DNA of 63,465 bases from an uncultured Acetatifactor sp. (GCA_910580225.1 CAJTXE010000028.1:1-63465); one strand, 5' to 3'. Numbered from the stretch's first letter, positions 40,874-50,001 are shown. Notes: generated by a model from the sequence alone, not told the origin. A program made the numbers and translations.

Positions 40874-42955
40874 TTATTTTCCAAAAGATGTCTCATCAAA
40901 GGCTTTATTCAATTCTTCACAGCCCGGGAGCACAAATCTGCCGTCCTTTATCACCGGAATCCGGCTTCCGTCCTTCCGCACCGCAGTCAGCTCCGCCAGC
41001 TCATCATAGGGAATGGTGATGTCCGTATGGCAGTTAAAATAAGCTTCCAGCGGTTTTGTATCCCGCAAATCCGCCACCGCATTGGATCTGGCTACAATCT
41101 CCTTTCCATCAGGATTATAGATTTTGATTTCCTCCGAATGAGAATAGCAGGTATCTCCCACTGCAAAATGAGGCCCCATCTTCTCACCGATCAATACCGG
41201 CAGCTTTGCTTCCACCCCCAGCCGCCTGGCCGCCACATAGGCTGTGGTATTGGTTCCTATGGCAAATTCTCCCAAAGGCAGGGTCTCATGGCGGGCCAGG
41301 ATATTCTCATAGACAAAACGCCTGTTCTCTTCATGGGCGGCAAAATTACGGCAGTCATATTCCCGTACCATTCCGTTTTCAAAGGAGATTGTGAGATCTT
41401 TGTATTCCAGGCCTGCCAAAAAGGCGCGGCTCACATGAAGAAGCCCTTCTGTTCCCTCCAGAACCGGAGAAGTGAATACCTCACCCACCGGAATGTTCAC
41501 ATCCGCAACGCAGTTCTCAAATATCGTCTCTTTGGCAGGGTCTGCCAGTTTGTACAGATTGATTTTCAGATCCGTCCGGTTCTCCCCCGCTCCCTTTATC
41601 TCACAGTAATCCGCCGTATCCAGCACATCGATCAGATTCTGCTGTACTCTGCGGTAAAGCATATAATCCAGCGTGTTGATACGGATGGTCTCCCGGAACA
41701 GTTCCGGAAATACAGGTCCTATCTCCGGCACGGGAAACGCGATGCAGGTAAAGCTTCGCTCCTCCTCGGGGATATATTCCCTCTGCAGTTCTCCCGCCCT
41801 GGAACGGTACTCCACCCAGATACGATTCTGCTCCCCGGTAAGCTGAAGCGCCTCTTTCTTCGAAACCGGATGAAAATCCGCCTCCCCAAATGTCTCAAGC
41901 ACCGCAGGCCCTGCGTATCCGGCGGCTTCCTTTCGGTATGTTTCATAGGCGGCACGGTTTGCCTCCAGCTTTCGGTTCATGTAATTCCGATCCAGGAATA
42001 GTGCTCTGTCATCTTTGTGGTCATAGTCATACTGCCGGTTGGGATTGGTACCATGGAACCCGCTCTTTCCCATACCGCGGTTGTCCAGCACACTGTAGGC
42101 GGAACGCTGAACCACCGGTTTTAAACCTAATTTCGCAAAGTTTTCAACGGCACGCCGCATCATTCTTTCAAAACCGATATGATAGCAGAGCTCCACTGTC
42201 TCCTTCCTGGACAAGTCCTTGTTCATCACCTCGAATCCCATGCGATATCCTTCCGTATAGGTATCGGCCATAGCCGCAATGGTCTCCTCCGGCAAACCTG
42301 CCAGAAATCCGGCCGTTTCCAGATCACTGTCGCTGACATATTCCCCATAGGCATACAGATATCTCAGATCCGACAGATCACTTTCCAGGATCACCCTTGC
42401 CCCAAAGCACGCCCCAGGACATACGCTCTCCCGGATTCTGCGCATTGCTGCATCCTCCGTATAATCATTCACAAACCAGTACAGCTTCCTGCGGATCTCC
42501 TCCCCGGACGGCATCTCGGCCTCTTCGGCTCCGTAAGCAAACGCCGTATAAATCTCTACAAACAGCTCCGCCCGGATCACCAGCTCTTCCAGTTTTCCCT
42601 CATAGACAAAACCGATCAGGCTGCGCAGTTCCGTATATAGAAAACACAGTTCCGTTCCGTACTCTTCTCCAAGCCGTGCCGCTGCATAAGCCGGATTGGC
42701 ATAGCTTGTCTCATACTGCTCCGGCAGGATATCACCATAGAGCCGGTGATTCCGCGCTTTCAGCTCCTCCAGGGAAGCTCTCTGCAGACCGCCCCCTTCC
42801 AGAAACAGCCTGGTATCTTCAATCAGCAGCAGAAATTCCGCGCAGAAGGCAAAATATCGCTCCAATTCCTCATTGCCGAAGTGTTCTCCGCCTATCTCCC
42901 CTATCCTTCCCAACGCCAGCTCATAACGTTCCTTTAAGATTTCCGCATCATTCAT
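40874..42955 (-). CDS. M29-family aminopeptidase, long form
   Basis: A 693-residue protein. The C-terminal 350 residues match the thermophilic aminopeptidase (AmpS/AmpT, M29) pattern: TDLKINL, NIPVGEVFTSPVLEGTEG, the metal-site EFAIGTNTTA, HFAVGDTCY and FNCHTDITI. The N-terminal half (about 1-300) is an extension absent from ordinary 400-residue M29 enzymes and common in Lachnospiraceae. It releases N-terminal residues from peptides in the cytoplasm. Its start overlaps the end of the DUF6142 gene, so it belongs to the pyrE operon. Confidence 0.88.
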   Translation of the reverse strand: MNDAEILKERYELALGRIGEIGGEHFGNEELERYFAFCAEFLLLIEDTRLFLEGGGLQRASLEELKARNHRLYGDILPEQYETSYANPAYAAARLGEEYGTELCFLYTELRSLIGFVYEGKLEELVIRAELFVEIYTAFAYGAEEAEMPSGEEIRRKLYWFVNDYTEDAAMRRIRESVCPGACFGARVILESDLSDLRYLYAYGEYVSDSDLETAGFLAGLPEETIAAMADTYTEGYRMGFEVMNKDLSRKETVELCYHIGFERMMRRAVENFAKLGLKPVVQRSAYSVLDNRGMGKSGFHGTNPNRQYDYDHKDDRALFLDRNYMNRKLEANRAAYETYRKEAAGYAGPAVLETFGEADFHPVSKKEALQLTGEQNRIWVEYRSRAGELQREYIPEEERSFTCIAFPVPEIGPVFPELFRETIRINTLDYMLYRRVQQNLIDVLDTADYCEIKGAGENRTDLKINLYKLADPAKETIFENCVADVNIPVGEVFTSPVLEGTEGLLHVSRAFLAGLEYKDLTISFENGMVREYDCRNFAAHEENRRFVYENILARHETLPLGEFAIGTNTTAYVAARRLGVEAKLPVLIGEKMGPHFAVGDTCYSHSEEIKIYNPDGKEIVARSNAVADLRDTKPLEAYFNCHTDITIPYDELAELTAVRKDGSRIPVIKDGRFVLPGCEELNKAFDETSFGK

Positions 42956-43275
42956 CCCAGATATCCTCCCATGTACAAGATCAGTCCGATACAGGCCAGA
43001 GACATCCCATTCAGCAATATCCCGGCCACCGGTACCGGTTTATAGTAATTTTTGTTCACCGCTGTCACGATTCCCAATACCAGCCCGGTGATAGAATAGA
43101 GAAAAGCGAACAGTCCGGTAAATCCGTAGCTGTTTCTGGCGGCCCCGCCGCTTCTGAAGGCCCCAAACACGGCTGCCCCCAGGGAAATCAGGCTGATGAG
43201 TCCCAGGATTACGGCCATTCTGGCGCGGTTGGAACCTTTCTTGTCCGTGAAAATATAACCTTTTCTTTTTCCCAT
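42952..43275 (-). CDS. DUF6142-like small membrane protein
   Basis: A 107-residue protein with a basic N-terminus (GKRKGYIFTDKKGS) and three predicted transmembrane helices. The start with GKRKGYIFTDKK is typical of the family. Its stop overlaps the M29 gene start by 4 nt. ATG 43275 is chosen from homologous-looking sequence; the ribosome-binding site is distant. Confidence 0.75.
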   Translation of the reverse strand: MGKRKGYIFTDKKGSNRARMAVILGLISLISLGAAVFGAFRSGGAARNSYGFTGLFAFLYSITGLVLGIVTAVNKNYYKPVPVAGILLNGMSLACIGLILYMGGYLG

Positions 43276-43324
43276 ATTTAATCTAAAAGGCACTCCCCTC
43301 AGGAAATGCCCCTGTTTCTCCTCA

Positions 43325-43477
43325 TTAAAATAAAAGTTTGGATTTGCCGGCAATCAGCTTTGCCCCGGCGATGATCAGCAGAATTCCCGTCACCACTCCC
43401 ACTACCAGAGTAATAACGCCAAGGGCGATATTGGTTGTCCCCGCACCCTTCATTACCTTGTACACTCTCTCCTCCAT
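43325..43477 (-). CDS. 50-residue single-span membrane protein
   Basis: ATG 43477 preceded by a purine-rich site encodes MEERVYKVMKGAGTTNIALG followed by one long hydrophobic helix and a GKSKLLF end. Composition and position between pyrE and the DUF6142 gene support a genuine small membrane protein. Function unknown. Confidence 0.65.
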   Translation of the reverse strand: MEERVYKVMKGAGTTNIALGVITLVVGVVTGILLIIAGAKLIAGKSKLLF

Positions 43478-43511
43478 AAAACTGCTCCCTTCCTGCTATT
43501 CTGTTCTGCCA

Positions 43512-44186
43512 TTAGGCTCCGTATATACTATAGTATTCATCCAGTGAAGCTTTCAATTCATCGTCTATATAAATCTGCCCTTTATAAGGCCGGTTATACA
43601 AATACTCCACCACATCCTCCATAGTAATTATGGCGTGTGCCTCAAATCCATAGCTTGCCCGAATCTCCTCCAGCGCGCTCACATTTCCGCCCGGGCCTTT
43701 CTCCATGCGGTTCAGCGAAACCATCAATCCCCGGATCTCTACCCTGGCCTGAGCCATAATAATGGGGAAAGTCTCCTCAATTGATTTGCCCGAGGTCGTC
43801 ACATCCTCAATGATTATCACCTTGTCGCCATCCTGAAGCTTGCTGCCCAGCAGAATCCCTGTATCACCGTGATCCTTGACTTCCTTACGGTTGGAACAAT
43901 AGCGCACTTCCCGCCCGTATAATTCGCTGTACGCAATCGCCGCCGCCACACTCAAGGGAATCCCTTTATACGCAGGTCCGAACAGTACATCAAAATCGTC
44001 CCCATAGTTATCATGAATCGCCCTGGCATAATACTCGCCCAGCTTTTTCAGCTGCCCGCCTGTTTCATAAGCGCCTGCATTCATGAAAAACGGGGACTTC
44101 CTGCCGCTTTTCAGTGTAAATTCTCCGAACTTCAATGCCTTGCTGTCCACCATGAATTCAATAAATTCCTGCTTATACTGTTCCAT
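43512..44186 (-). CDS. pyrE: Orotate phosphoribosyltransferase
   Basis: A 224-residue enzyme joining orotate and PRPP to give OMP in pyrimidine synthesis. Hallmarks are FTLKSGRKSPFFMNAG, FGPAYKGIPLS, and the PRPP-binding IIIEDVTTSGKSIEET. ATG 44186 sits 9 nt after AGGAAAGG; earlier in-frame starts run into upstream repeats. No other pyr genes are present here. Confidence 0.95.
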   Translation of the reverse strand: MEQYKQEFIEFMVDSKALKFGEFTLKSGRKSPFFMNAGAYETGGQLKKLGEYYARAIHDNYGDDFDVLFGPAYKGIPLSVAAAIAYSELYGREVRYCSNRKEVKDHGDTGILLGSKLQDGDKVIIIEDVTTSGKSIEETFPIIMAQARVEIRGLMVSLNRMEKGPGGNVSALEEIRASYGFEAHAIITMEDVVEYLYNRPYKGQIYIDDELKASLDEYYSIYGA

Positions 44187-44222
44187 CTGCGACATCCTTT
44201 CCTTTATTAATGTGTTTCCCGC

Positions 44223-44282
44223 CATCCGGCCTTTTCCTGCCTGGAATATGGTCATCCGGCCCTTTCCGACCTGGAATATGGT
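44223..44282. repeat. 30-bp tandem duplication upstream of pyrE
   Basis: Two adjacent 30-bp units, each starting CATCCGGCC and ending CTGGAATATGGT, with three mismatches. They lie in the pyrE leader or promoter region and may be a slippage product or a tandem operator. Confidence 0.7.
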
Positions 44283-44360
44283 CACATTTTAACATATTTT
44301 TCCTACAGATTCAACTATTTCTGTCTGGTCCGGTTTAAAATGGATCTCATTTTTCATCAT

Positions 44361-44389
44361 AAAAGCGCCGTATCACGACGCTTTAAAAA
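44361..44389 (-). terminator. Terminator of the LysR-type gene
   Basis: AAAGCG/CGCTTT stem (44362-44367 with 44379-44384) with T-rich flanks, just past the stop at 44401. Confidence 0.6.
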
Positions 44390-44400
44390 CAACCATACTT

Positions 44401-45303
44401 TTAAATTTCGGGAAGCCCTCCGGTACTCATGATATTCAGCAATTTTCCGGCAGCGCCGGAGAACGGAACCTTACGGCCGGTTACCACACAGATCTGCCTT
44501 TTGGGAATCATTTTATTAAATCTAAGTTCAAACAGCAGCCCGGACTCCAGTGCCTCTGCCGCAAAATCCCTCACCACACAGCCAATCCCCAGGTTCCGCA
44601 ATGCAAACTGTATGATCATATCACTGGTGGAAAGCTCGAATTCCGGCTGAAGCTCCACACCGTTTCCAGCCAGATATGCATTCATATAACTCCTGGTACT
44701 GGTATTTCCCTCCAGGAATATCATGGGCAGCTGTTCCAGCTCCTGCAGATCCATCATACGATTTTTATAAGAAGTAAATCTTCTGCCGGCCACGAAGACA
44801 TCTTCTATCTCTCGAACCTGCTCCATGCAGATATCCTCTCCCTGTTCAAACGGAGTGCTGACCACGCCAAAGTCAATCTTCCCCCTCCGAAGCAGCCGCA
44901 GCGTCTCCGGTGTAGGCGCATTGGCAACGCTGACTTTGATCCCCGGGTACTGCTCATGGAATTTCTCCAGAAAAGGAAGCAGGTAAAACCGCAGTGTCAT
45001 GTCGCTGGCACCGATATGTACCTCCCCCAATTCCAGGTTCAGCATCTGCTTCACCTTTTCCACCCCCCGTTCGATCTCTTCATATCCTTTTTCCACATAG
45101 GAGTAGAGCAGCTGCCCCTCCCCGGTCAGCCGGACTCCTCTGGAAGCCCTCCTGAAAAGAGCAACCCCCAGGCTCCGCTCCAAAGCCTTCAGAGACTGGC
45201 TTACGGCCGGCTGAGATATGGCTAATTCATTCGCAGCGGCAGTGACACTGCCGGTCTTTGCGGTATAGTAAAACACTTTAAAGTATTCCAGATTTCCTAC
45301 CAT
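44401..45303 (-). CDS. LysR-family transcriptional regulator
   Basis: A 300-residue LTTR with an N-terminal winged HTH (LEYFKVFYYTAKTGSVTAAA, SQPAVSQSLKALE) and a periplasmic-binding-like effector domain (about 90-295). The effector is not evident. It lies between pyrE and purA with the same orientation; divergent targets typical of LTTRs are absent. AGGCGAT precedes ATG 45303. Confidence 0.9.
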   Translation of the reverse strand: MVGNLEYFKVFYYTAKTGSVTAAANELAISQPAVSQSLKALERSLGVALFRRASRGVRLTGEGQLLYSYVEKGYEEIERGVEKVKQMLNLELGEVHIGASDMTLRFYLLPFLEKFHEQYPGIKVSVANAPTPETLRLLRRGKIDFGVVSTPFEQGEDICMEQVREIEDVFVAGRRFTSYKNRMMDLQELEQLPMIFLEGNTSTRSYMNAYLAGNGVELQPEFELSTSDMIIQFALRNLGIGCVVRDFAAEALESGLLFELRFNKMIPKRQICVVTGRKVPFSGAAGKLLNIMSTGGLPEI

Positions 45304-45377
45304 ATCGCCTTATCCATCCTTCCCGGCTCAATGCCCTTTTCCGCTCCGAATGATTACAGCTTCCCGGATTTGATGCA

Positions 45378-46673
45378 TTAATCCTGTACCAGCAGTGACT
45401 TTCTGTAAATAATATCCTCTCTGCCCGGACCATTGCTGACCATGGTAATGGGATATCCGATACGGCTCTCAATAAACTCAATGTATTTTCGGCAGTTTTC
45501 CGGCAGCTCTTCATAACTGCGGATTCCCCGGATATCACACTTCCACCCGGGCAGGGTCTCCAGAACCGGCGTCGCCTTCTCCAGTTTACCGGTCACAGGA
45601 AAATCCGTGGTGACTGCTCCGTCGATCTCATAGCCCACACAGACAGGAATTTCGTCCAGATATCCAAGCACATCCAATACCGTAAATGCCACATCCGTCG
45701 CCCCCTGCAGACGACAGCCGTACCGGGATGCCACACAGTCAAACCAGCCTACACGCCTGGGGCGTCCGGTCGTAGCACCGTACTCTCCGCCATCGCCGCC
45801 CCTGCGGCGCAGTTCCTCCGCTTCCTCTCCAAAAAGCTCGGACACAAATGCTCCAGCTCCTACCGCGGAAGAATAGGCTTTGCACACCGTTACAATCTGT
45901 CTGATCTCATAGGGAGGCAGCCCCGCTCCGATGGCTCCGAAAGCCGCCAAAGTGGAGGATGAGGTAACCATGGGATAAATGCCGTGGTCCGGATCCTTTA
46001 ATGTTCCCAGCTGCCCCTCCAGCAACACGGTCTTTCCTTCCTTCAAGGCCCTATCCAGGAAAGAAGACACATCACAGACATAGGGCGCCACCATATCCCT
46101 GTATTCCTTCAGTTCTGCCAGCAATTCCTTCGGATCTATCAGCGGTTTATGATACAAATGTTCCAGCAGTATATTCTTCGTCTCACAAACCCGCTCTACC
46201 TTTTCCGCCAGTCTCTCCTGATCAAAAAGTTCACTCACCTGGAAACCAATCTTGGCATATTTATCGGAATAGAACGGGGCAATGCCGGATTTTGTGGACC
46301 CGAAGGATTTACCGCCCAGTCTTTCCTCTTCATATTGATCAAACAGAATATGATAGGGCATCACAATCTGGGCCCTGTCGGACACCAGCAGCTTCGGTGC
46401 GGGCACATTCCTGTCTATGACAGACTGTACCTCCTGAAACAGCAATGGGATATTCAGCGCCACGCCATTACCGATGATATTGGTGATATGGCTGCTGAAC
46501 ACGCCTGACGGAAGCGCATGCAGCGCAAATTTTCCATACTTGTTTACGATTGTATGCCCGGCGTTTGCACCGCCCTGAAACCGCACGACAATATCTGCTT
46601 CCTGCGCCATCATATCGGTGATCTTGCCTTTTCCCTCGTCCCCCCAGTTAGCTCCTACGATTGCCTTGACCAT
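45378..46673 (-). CDS. purA: Adenylosuccinate synthetase
   Basis: A 431-residue enzyme that joins IMP and aspartate using GTP on the way to AMP. It has the P-loop-like NWGDEGKGKITD, the GANAGHTIV segment, LLEGQLGTLKDPDHGIYP and the switch region TGRPRRVGWFD. Monocistronic and apart from the purEMND operon. GGAGGAATC precedes ATG 46673, and a CCTGCC/GGCAGG hairpin (46687-46704) lies just upstream of it. Confidence 0.96.
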   Translation of the reverse strand: MVKAIVGANWGDEGKGKITDMMAQEADIVVRFQGGANAGHTIVNKYGKFALHALPSGVFSSHITNIIGNGVALNIPLLFQEVQSVIDRNVPAPKLLVSDRAQIVMPYHILFDQYEEERLGGKSFGSTKSGIAPFYSDKYAKIGFQVSELFDQERLAEKVERVCETKNILLEHLYHKPLIDPKELLAELKEYRDMVAPYVCDVSSFLDRALKEGKTVLLEGQLGTLKDPDHGIYPMVTSSSTLAAFGAIGAGLPPYEIRQIVTVCKAYSSAVGAGAFVSELFGEEAEELRRRGGDGGEYGATTGRPRRVGWFDCVASRYGCRLQGATDVAFTVLDVLGYLDEIPVCVGYEIDGAVTTDFPVTGKLEKATPVLETLPGWKCDIRGIRSYEELPENCRKYIEFIESRIGYPITMVSNGPGREDIIYRKSLLVQD

Positions 46674-46730
46674 GATTCCTCCATTCCCTGCCTTTTTCGG
46701 CAGGTTGTTCCTTTTTGTGATTGCGGTATC

Positions 46731-46759
46731 ATTATACTATATTCCGGCTTATAAGTAAA
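46731..46759 (-). promoter_or_regulatory. purA promoter
   Basis: TATAAT (46731-46736), 17-bp spacer, TTTACT (46754-46759) on the minus strand. Confidence 0.5.
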
Positions 46760-46774
46760 ATCAATATATTTTAT

Positions 46775-46803
46775 ATTTAATATAAGTATTTTTTATATTA
46801 AAT
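46775..46803. promoter_or_regulatory. Perfect 11-bp inverted repeat upstream of purA
   Basis: ATTTAATATAA and TTATATTAAAT flank a 7-bp centre, 16 bp upstream of the purA -35. A dimeric regulator could bind it; which one is unknown. Confidence 0.45.
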
Positions 46804-46821
46804 GTAAGAGATACTTTGAAT

Positions 46822-46865
46822 AAAACGAAAATACCCTTCAAATCCCGGAATCGATTGAAGGGTAT
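46822..46865 (-). terminator. Terminator of the DUF1540 gene
   Basis: An 11-bp stem ATACCCTTCAA/TTGAAGGGTAT (46831-46841 with 46855-46865) followed by T-rich sequence on the minus strand. Confidence 0.85.
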
Positions 46866-46887
46866 TAACCGCAAATTTCAATTTTGT

Positions 46888-47208
46888 TTATTTCTCTTTA
46901 AAGGTAGAGCAGACTGTTCCCTTGCAGTCACAGGCGCCGCAGCCCTTGATGTCCACATGGTCGGCATGGCATTTATAATTGGTATTATAAACACATTTTA
47001 CCGCTTCGCAGTCAATACTGATGGTCTTGCTGGGATGAGAAACGGAGCTTTTGAACGAATCCATTCCCTCCTTCTGCTGCCGGAAACTCTCGCAGCAGGT
47101 GCCGTCGCAGCTGCAGGCATGCTGCCCGCCCACCATAATATCTCCTTTGCAGCACAGATGCTGTTCATTGTAGGTACAGTTTTCCACCGCACATTTTAAA
47201 TCCGCCAT
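46888..47208 (-). CDS. Protein with two DUF1540 domains
   Basis: A 106-residue Cys-rich protein with two halves of the DUF1540 type, each with about six Cys: CAVENCTYNEQHLCCKGDI..C and CEAVKCVYNTNYKCHADHV..C. Metal binding, probably zinc, is expected but unproven. AGAAGGAGG precedes ATG 47208. Monocistronic with a strong terminator and a foldable leader. Confidence 0.88.
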   Translation of the reverse strand: MADLKCAVENCTYNEQHLCCKGDIMVGGQHACSCDGTCCESFRQQKEGMDSFKSSVSHPSKTISIDCEAVKCVYNTNYKCHADHVDIKGCGACDCKGTVCSTFKEK

Positions 47209-47277
47209 ATTAACCTCCTTCTGCGCCGCTTACCAAACTGCCTGATCAATCTGCTCCAAACGGCGCCGAAGAGGCAG

Positions 47278-47339
47278 ATTCTGACAGTCTTGCGCATATC
47301 CTGGCCAAACAGCCCGGCATTCTGCACGCCTGTCAGAAT
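47278..47339 (-). other. Inverted repeat in the DUF1540 leader region
   Basis: ATTCTGACAG (47278-47287) and CTGTCAGAAT (47330-47339) can pair to enclose 42 nt, and CTGCCT/AGGCAG can form a second stem nearer the gene. It lies between thrS and the DUF1540 gene. It may be a thrS 3' end structure or a leader RNA; no known class matches. Confidence 0.4.
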
Positions 47340-47424
47340 TAGTATGCCTCATCTCTGTAATCCTATTCCGGATATTTCAGTACGGTTTTCATTTTATTTT
47401 TCATTACGTTTCACAGCCTCAGCA

Positions 47425-49395
47425 TCATCCCTGCCGTGACGGCTCCTCCGCTTCTTCTTTTCTGATGGTTTTCGTCCTAATTTCCCCGCAGATCTGCTCA
47501 ATAAACTCCGCCAACGGTTTCTGACCTTCATCCCCGGCGAAACGGCTTCTGACGGACACCAGACCCTGCTCTTCCTCCTGCTGCCCCACAACCAGCATAT
47601 AGGGCACCCGCGCAAGCCTTGCCTCCCGAATCTTAAAGCCGATCTTCTCGGAACGGTTATCCGCCTCCGCGTCAATATCCCTGGCTCTTAACTCCTTCAG
47701 CACCTTTGCCGCGTAAGCTTCGTACTTTTCAGAGATGGGCAGTACTCTCACCTGCTCCGGACACAGCCAGGTAGGGAATTTGCCGGCGTATTTCTCGATC
47801 AGCCATGCCAGCGTCCTCTCATAGCAGCCCATGGAGGTCCTGTGAATAATATAGGGACGAATCTTATCACCGTTCTGGTCCACAAAATACATGTCAAACT
47901 GCTCCGCCAGCAGGGCATCCCACTGGATGGTGATCATGGTATCCTCCTTGCCGTACACATTCTTCGCATTGATGTCCACCTTCGGGCCGTAGAATGCCGC
48001 CTCTCCCACATCTTCCACAAAAGGAATCTCCAGTTCCGTCAGAATATCCCGGATGTGCTGCTCCGTCTCATTCCATACATCCGGTTCGCCAATATATTTT
48101 TCACGGTTTTCCGGATCCCATTTGGAGAGATGATAGGTTACATCTTCCTCCACACCCAGGGTAGTCAGACAATATTTCGCCAGAGCAATACAGCCTTTGA
48201 ACTCCTCCACCATCTGATCCGGCCGCACCACCAGATGCCCTTCTGTGATGGTAAACTGACGTACTCTTGTGAGCCCGTGCATCTCGCCGGAATCCTCGTT
48301 TCGGAACAACGTGGAGGTCTCGCTCATCCGGTAGGGCAGATCTCTGTAGGATTTCTGCGTATTTTTATATACGTAATACTGGAATGGACAGGTCATGGGA
48401 CGGAGTGCATACACTTCCTTGTCCTTTTCCTCGTCCCCCAGCACAAACATACCTTCTTTGTAGTGATCCCAGTGTCCGGACATTTTATACAGATCGGATT
48501 TTGCCATCAGCGGTGTCCTGGTACGCACGTATCCCCATTCCTTATCCTCCAGATCCTCGATCCAGCGCTGAAGCTTCATCAGCATCTTCGTTCCCTTGGG
48601 TGTAAAGAGGGGCAGTCCCTGACCGATCACATCCACTGTGGTAAAAAGTTCCATCTCGCGTCCAAGCCTGTTGTGGTCACGGCGTCTGGCATCTTCCATC
48701 CGCTCCAGATGGGCCTGCAGGTCCTCTTTCTTATTATATGCCGTACCGTAGATGCGCTGCAGCCTGGCCTTGTCGGAATCTCCACGCCAGTATGCCATGG
48801 AGGAGGACGTCAGTTTAAACGCTTTCACCCCCTTTGTACTCATCAGATGAGGACCCGCGCACAAATCTACGAATTCCCCCTGCCTGTAAAAGGATATTTC
48901 GGCATCCTCCGGCAGATCCCGGATCAGTTCCACCTTATATGGCTCCCTGCGCTCCTCCATGAAAGCAATGGCTTCCTCCCGGGGAAGCGTAAACTTCTCC
49001 AGCTTTTCCCCCTTCTTGACAATCTTCTTCATCTCCGCCTCCAGGGCATCCAGATCCTCCCTGGAAAATGCTTCGTGATCAAAATCATAATAGAATCCCG
49101 TGTCAATACTGGGCCCGATGGCCAGCTTCGCATCGGGAAACAAATGCTTCACTGCTTCTGCCAGAACATGAGAAGCCGTATGACGGATGGCCGCCAGCCC
49201 CTCCTCGTCGCCTGCCGTACAGATGGCCAGCTCACAGTCCCTGTCGATCACCGTCCGCAGATCTGTTGTTTTCCCGTCTACTTTCGCACAGCAGGCCGCT
49301 CTTGCAAGGCCCTCACTGATGTCTGACGCAATGTCATATACACTGACAGCGCTTTCATATTCCTTCACCGAACCATCTTTTAATGTAATTTTCAT
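47425..49395 (-). CDS. thrS: Threonyl-tRNA synthetase
   Basis: A 656-residue class II synthetase of normal length. The TGS domain (about 1-62) is followed by the editing domain with HTASHVLAEAV and the SAD Cys/His region, motif 2 (RPMTCPFQYYVYK, with the zinc Cys), TRVRQFTITEGHLVV, motif 3 (HRTSMGCYERTLAWLIE) and the anticodon-binding domain (about 545-640). A T-box leader controls it from 49705-49960, with one small ORF in between. Confidence 0.97.
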   Translation of the reverse strand: MKITLKDGSVKEYESAVSVYDIASDISEGLARAACCAKVDGKTTDLRTVIDRDCELAICTAGDEEGLAAIRHTASHVLAEAVKHLFPDAKLAIGPSIDTGFYYDFDHEAFSREDLDALEAEMKKIVKKGEKLEKFTLPREEAIAFMEERREPYKVELIRDLPEDAEISFYRQGEFVDLCAGPHLMSTKGVKAFKLTSSSMAYWRGDSDKARLQRIYGTAYNKKEDLQAHLERMEDARRRDHNRLGREMELFTTVDVIGQGLPLFTPKGTKMLMKLQRWIEDLEDKEWGYVRTRTPLMAKSDLYKMSGHWDHYKEGMFVLGDEEKDKEVYALRPMTCPFQYYVYKNTQKSYRDLPYRMSETSTLFRNEDSGEMHGLTRVRQFTITEGHLVVRPDQMVEEFKGCIALAKYCLTTLGVEEDVTYHLSKWDPENREKYIGEPDVWNETEQHIRDILTELEIPFVEDVGEAAFYGPKVDINAKNVYGKEDTMITIQWDALLAEQFDMYFVDQNGDKIRPYIIHRTSMGCYERTLAWLIEKYAGKFPTWLCPEQVRVLPISEKYEAYAAKVLKELRARDIDAEADNRSEKIGFKIREARLARVPYMLVVGQQEEEQGLVSVRSRFAGDEGQKPLAEFIEQICGEIRTKTIRKEEAEEPSRQG

Positions 49396-49412
49396 ATTCC
49401 TTTTCTCCTTCT

Positions 49413-49649
49413 CTATTTGCTCTGATCTGAATCCGTGCTGGTTTTGGCTTTCCCATGATCACAGCCAAAAGAATTGTTATTGCACCCGACCATGACCCTG
49501 GGGGTACAGGACGCTTTCCGCAATCCGTACACAATCCCTGCCAACAGACATGTGGTCAGGGCCAGCCACAAATTCACCTTGGTTACGGTCACCTCTCCCT
49601 CAAACCAGACCCTGCCCAGTTCCCTGCACTTTCTTGCCAGTTCTTTCAT
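49413..49649 (-). CDS. Small membrane protein between the T-box and thrS
   Basis: A 78-residue protein with one hydrophobic helix (about 24-42, LWLALTTCLLAGIVYGL) and a Cys-containing polar tail (GCNNNSFGCDHGK). AGGAGGTTTGAT precedes ATG 49649, a strong site, and the gene ends 17 nt before thrS. It is therefore translated from the Thr-responsive transcript. Function unknown. Confidence 0.65.
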   Translation of the reverse strand: MKELARKCRELGRVWFEGEVTVTKVNLWLALTTCLLAGIVYGLRKASCTPRVMVGCNNNSFGCDHGKAKTSTDSDQSK

Positions 49650-49704
49650 ATCAAACCTCCTTCTCCTCCCAATGCACTTTGGTTTTCCAGAACATCCAGG
49701 GAAT

Positions 49705-49960
49705 TTACACTACAAAAAGTCCCCTGCAATATTCCTATTGCAAGGGACGTTCCAACACTTTGAACGCGGTTCCACCCTTGTTGCAGTTTTTATATATACA
49801 AAACTGCCGCCTTCTTTTGCTGATAACGGATGCCTCCGGGCTGTATGAAAGCCACTCCGAGATGGTCTTCGCAATGCTTCCCGCCGAACTGCTTCCACCA
49901 CCGGCTGCCCGGGCAGTTCTCTCTGCTGCATTCCACATCCTACTCTTCTCTTCAACGTTT
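49705..49960 (-). promoter_or_regulatory. T-box riboswitch, threonine-responsive
   Basis: The antiterminator T-box AAGGGTGGAACCGCG (49765-49779) is followed by a terminator stem GTCCCTTGCAATA with TATTGCAGGGGAC and five T (49714-49748). Upstream, the stem I region contains GAAGAGAAGAGTAG, an AGAGA motif, and GAAGACCATC where ACC would be the threonine specifier. Uncharged tRNA-Thr should stabilise readthrough. The 352-bp gap 49650-50001 contains only this leader and its promoter. Confidence 0.9.
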
Positions 49961-49965
49961 TATTC

Positions 49966-49994
49966 ATCATAATACTTTTTGACTGCCTTGTAAA
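49966..49994 (-). promoter_or_regulatory. Promoter of the T-box leader
   Basis: TTTACA (49989-49994), 17-bp spacer, TATGAT (49966-49971) on the minus strand, just past the CarD stop. Confidence 0.55.
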
Positions 49995-50001
49995 GCATTT
50001 T

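Noticed and set aside
47842..49326. A 494-codon plus-strand ORF
   Set aside because: Exact antisense of thrS; the protein is low-complexity and resembles nothing.
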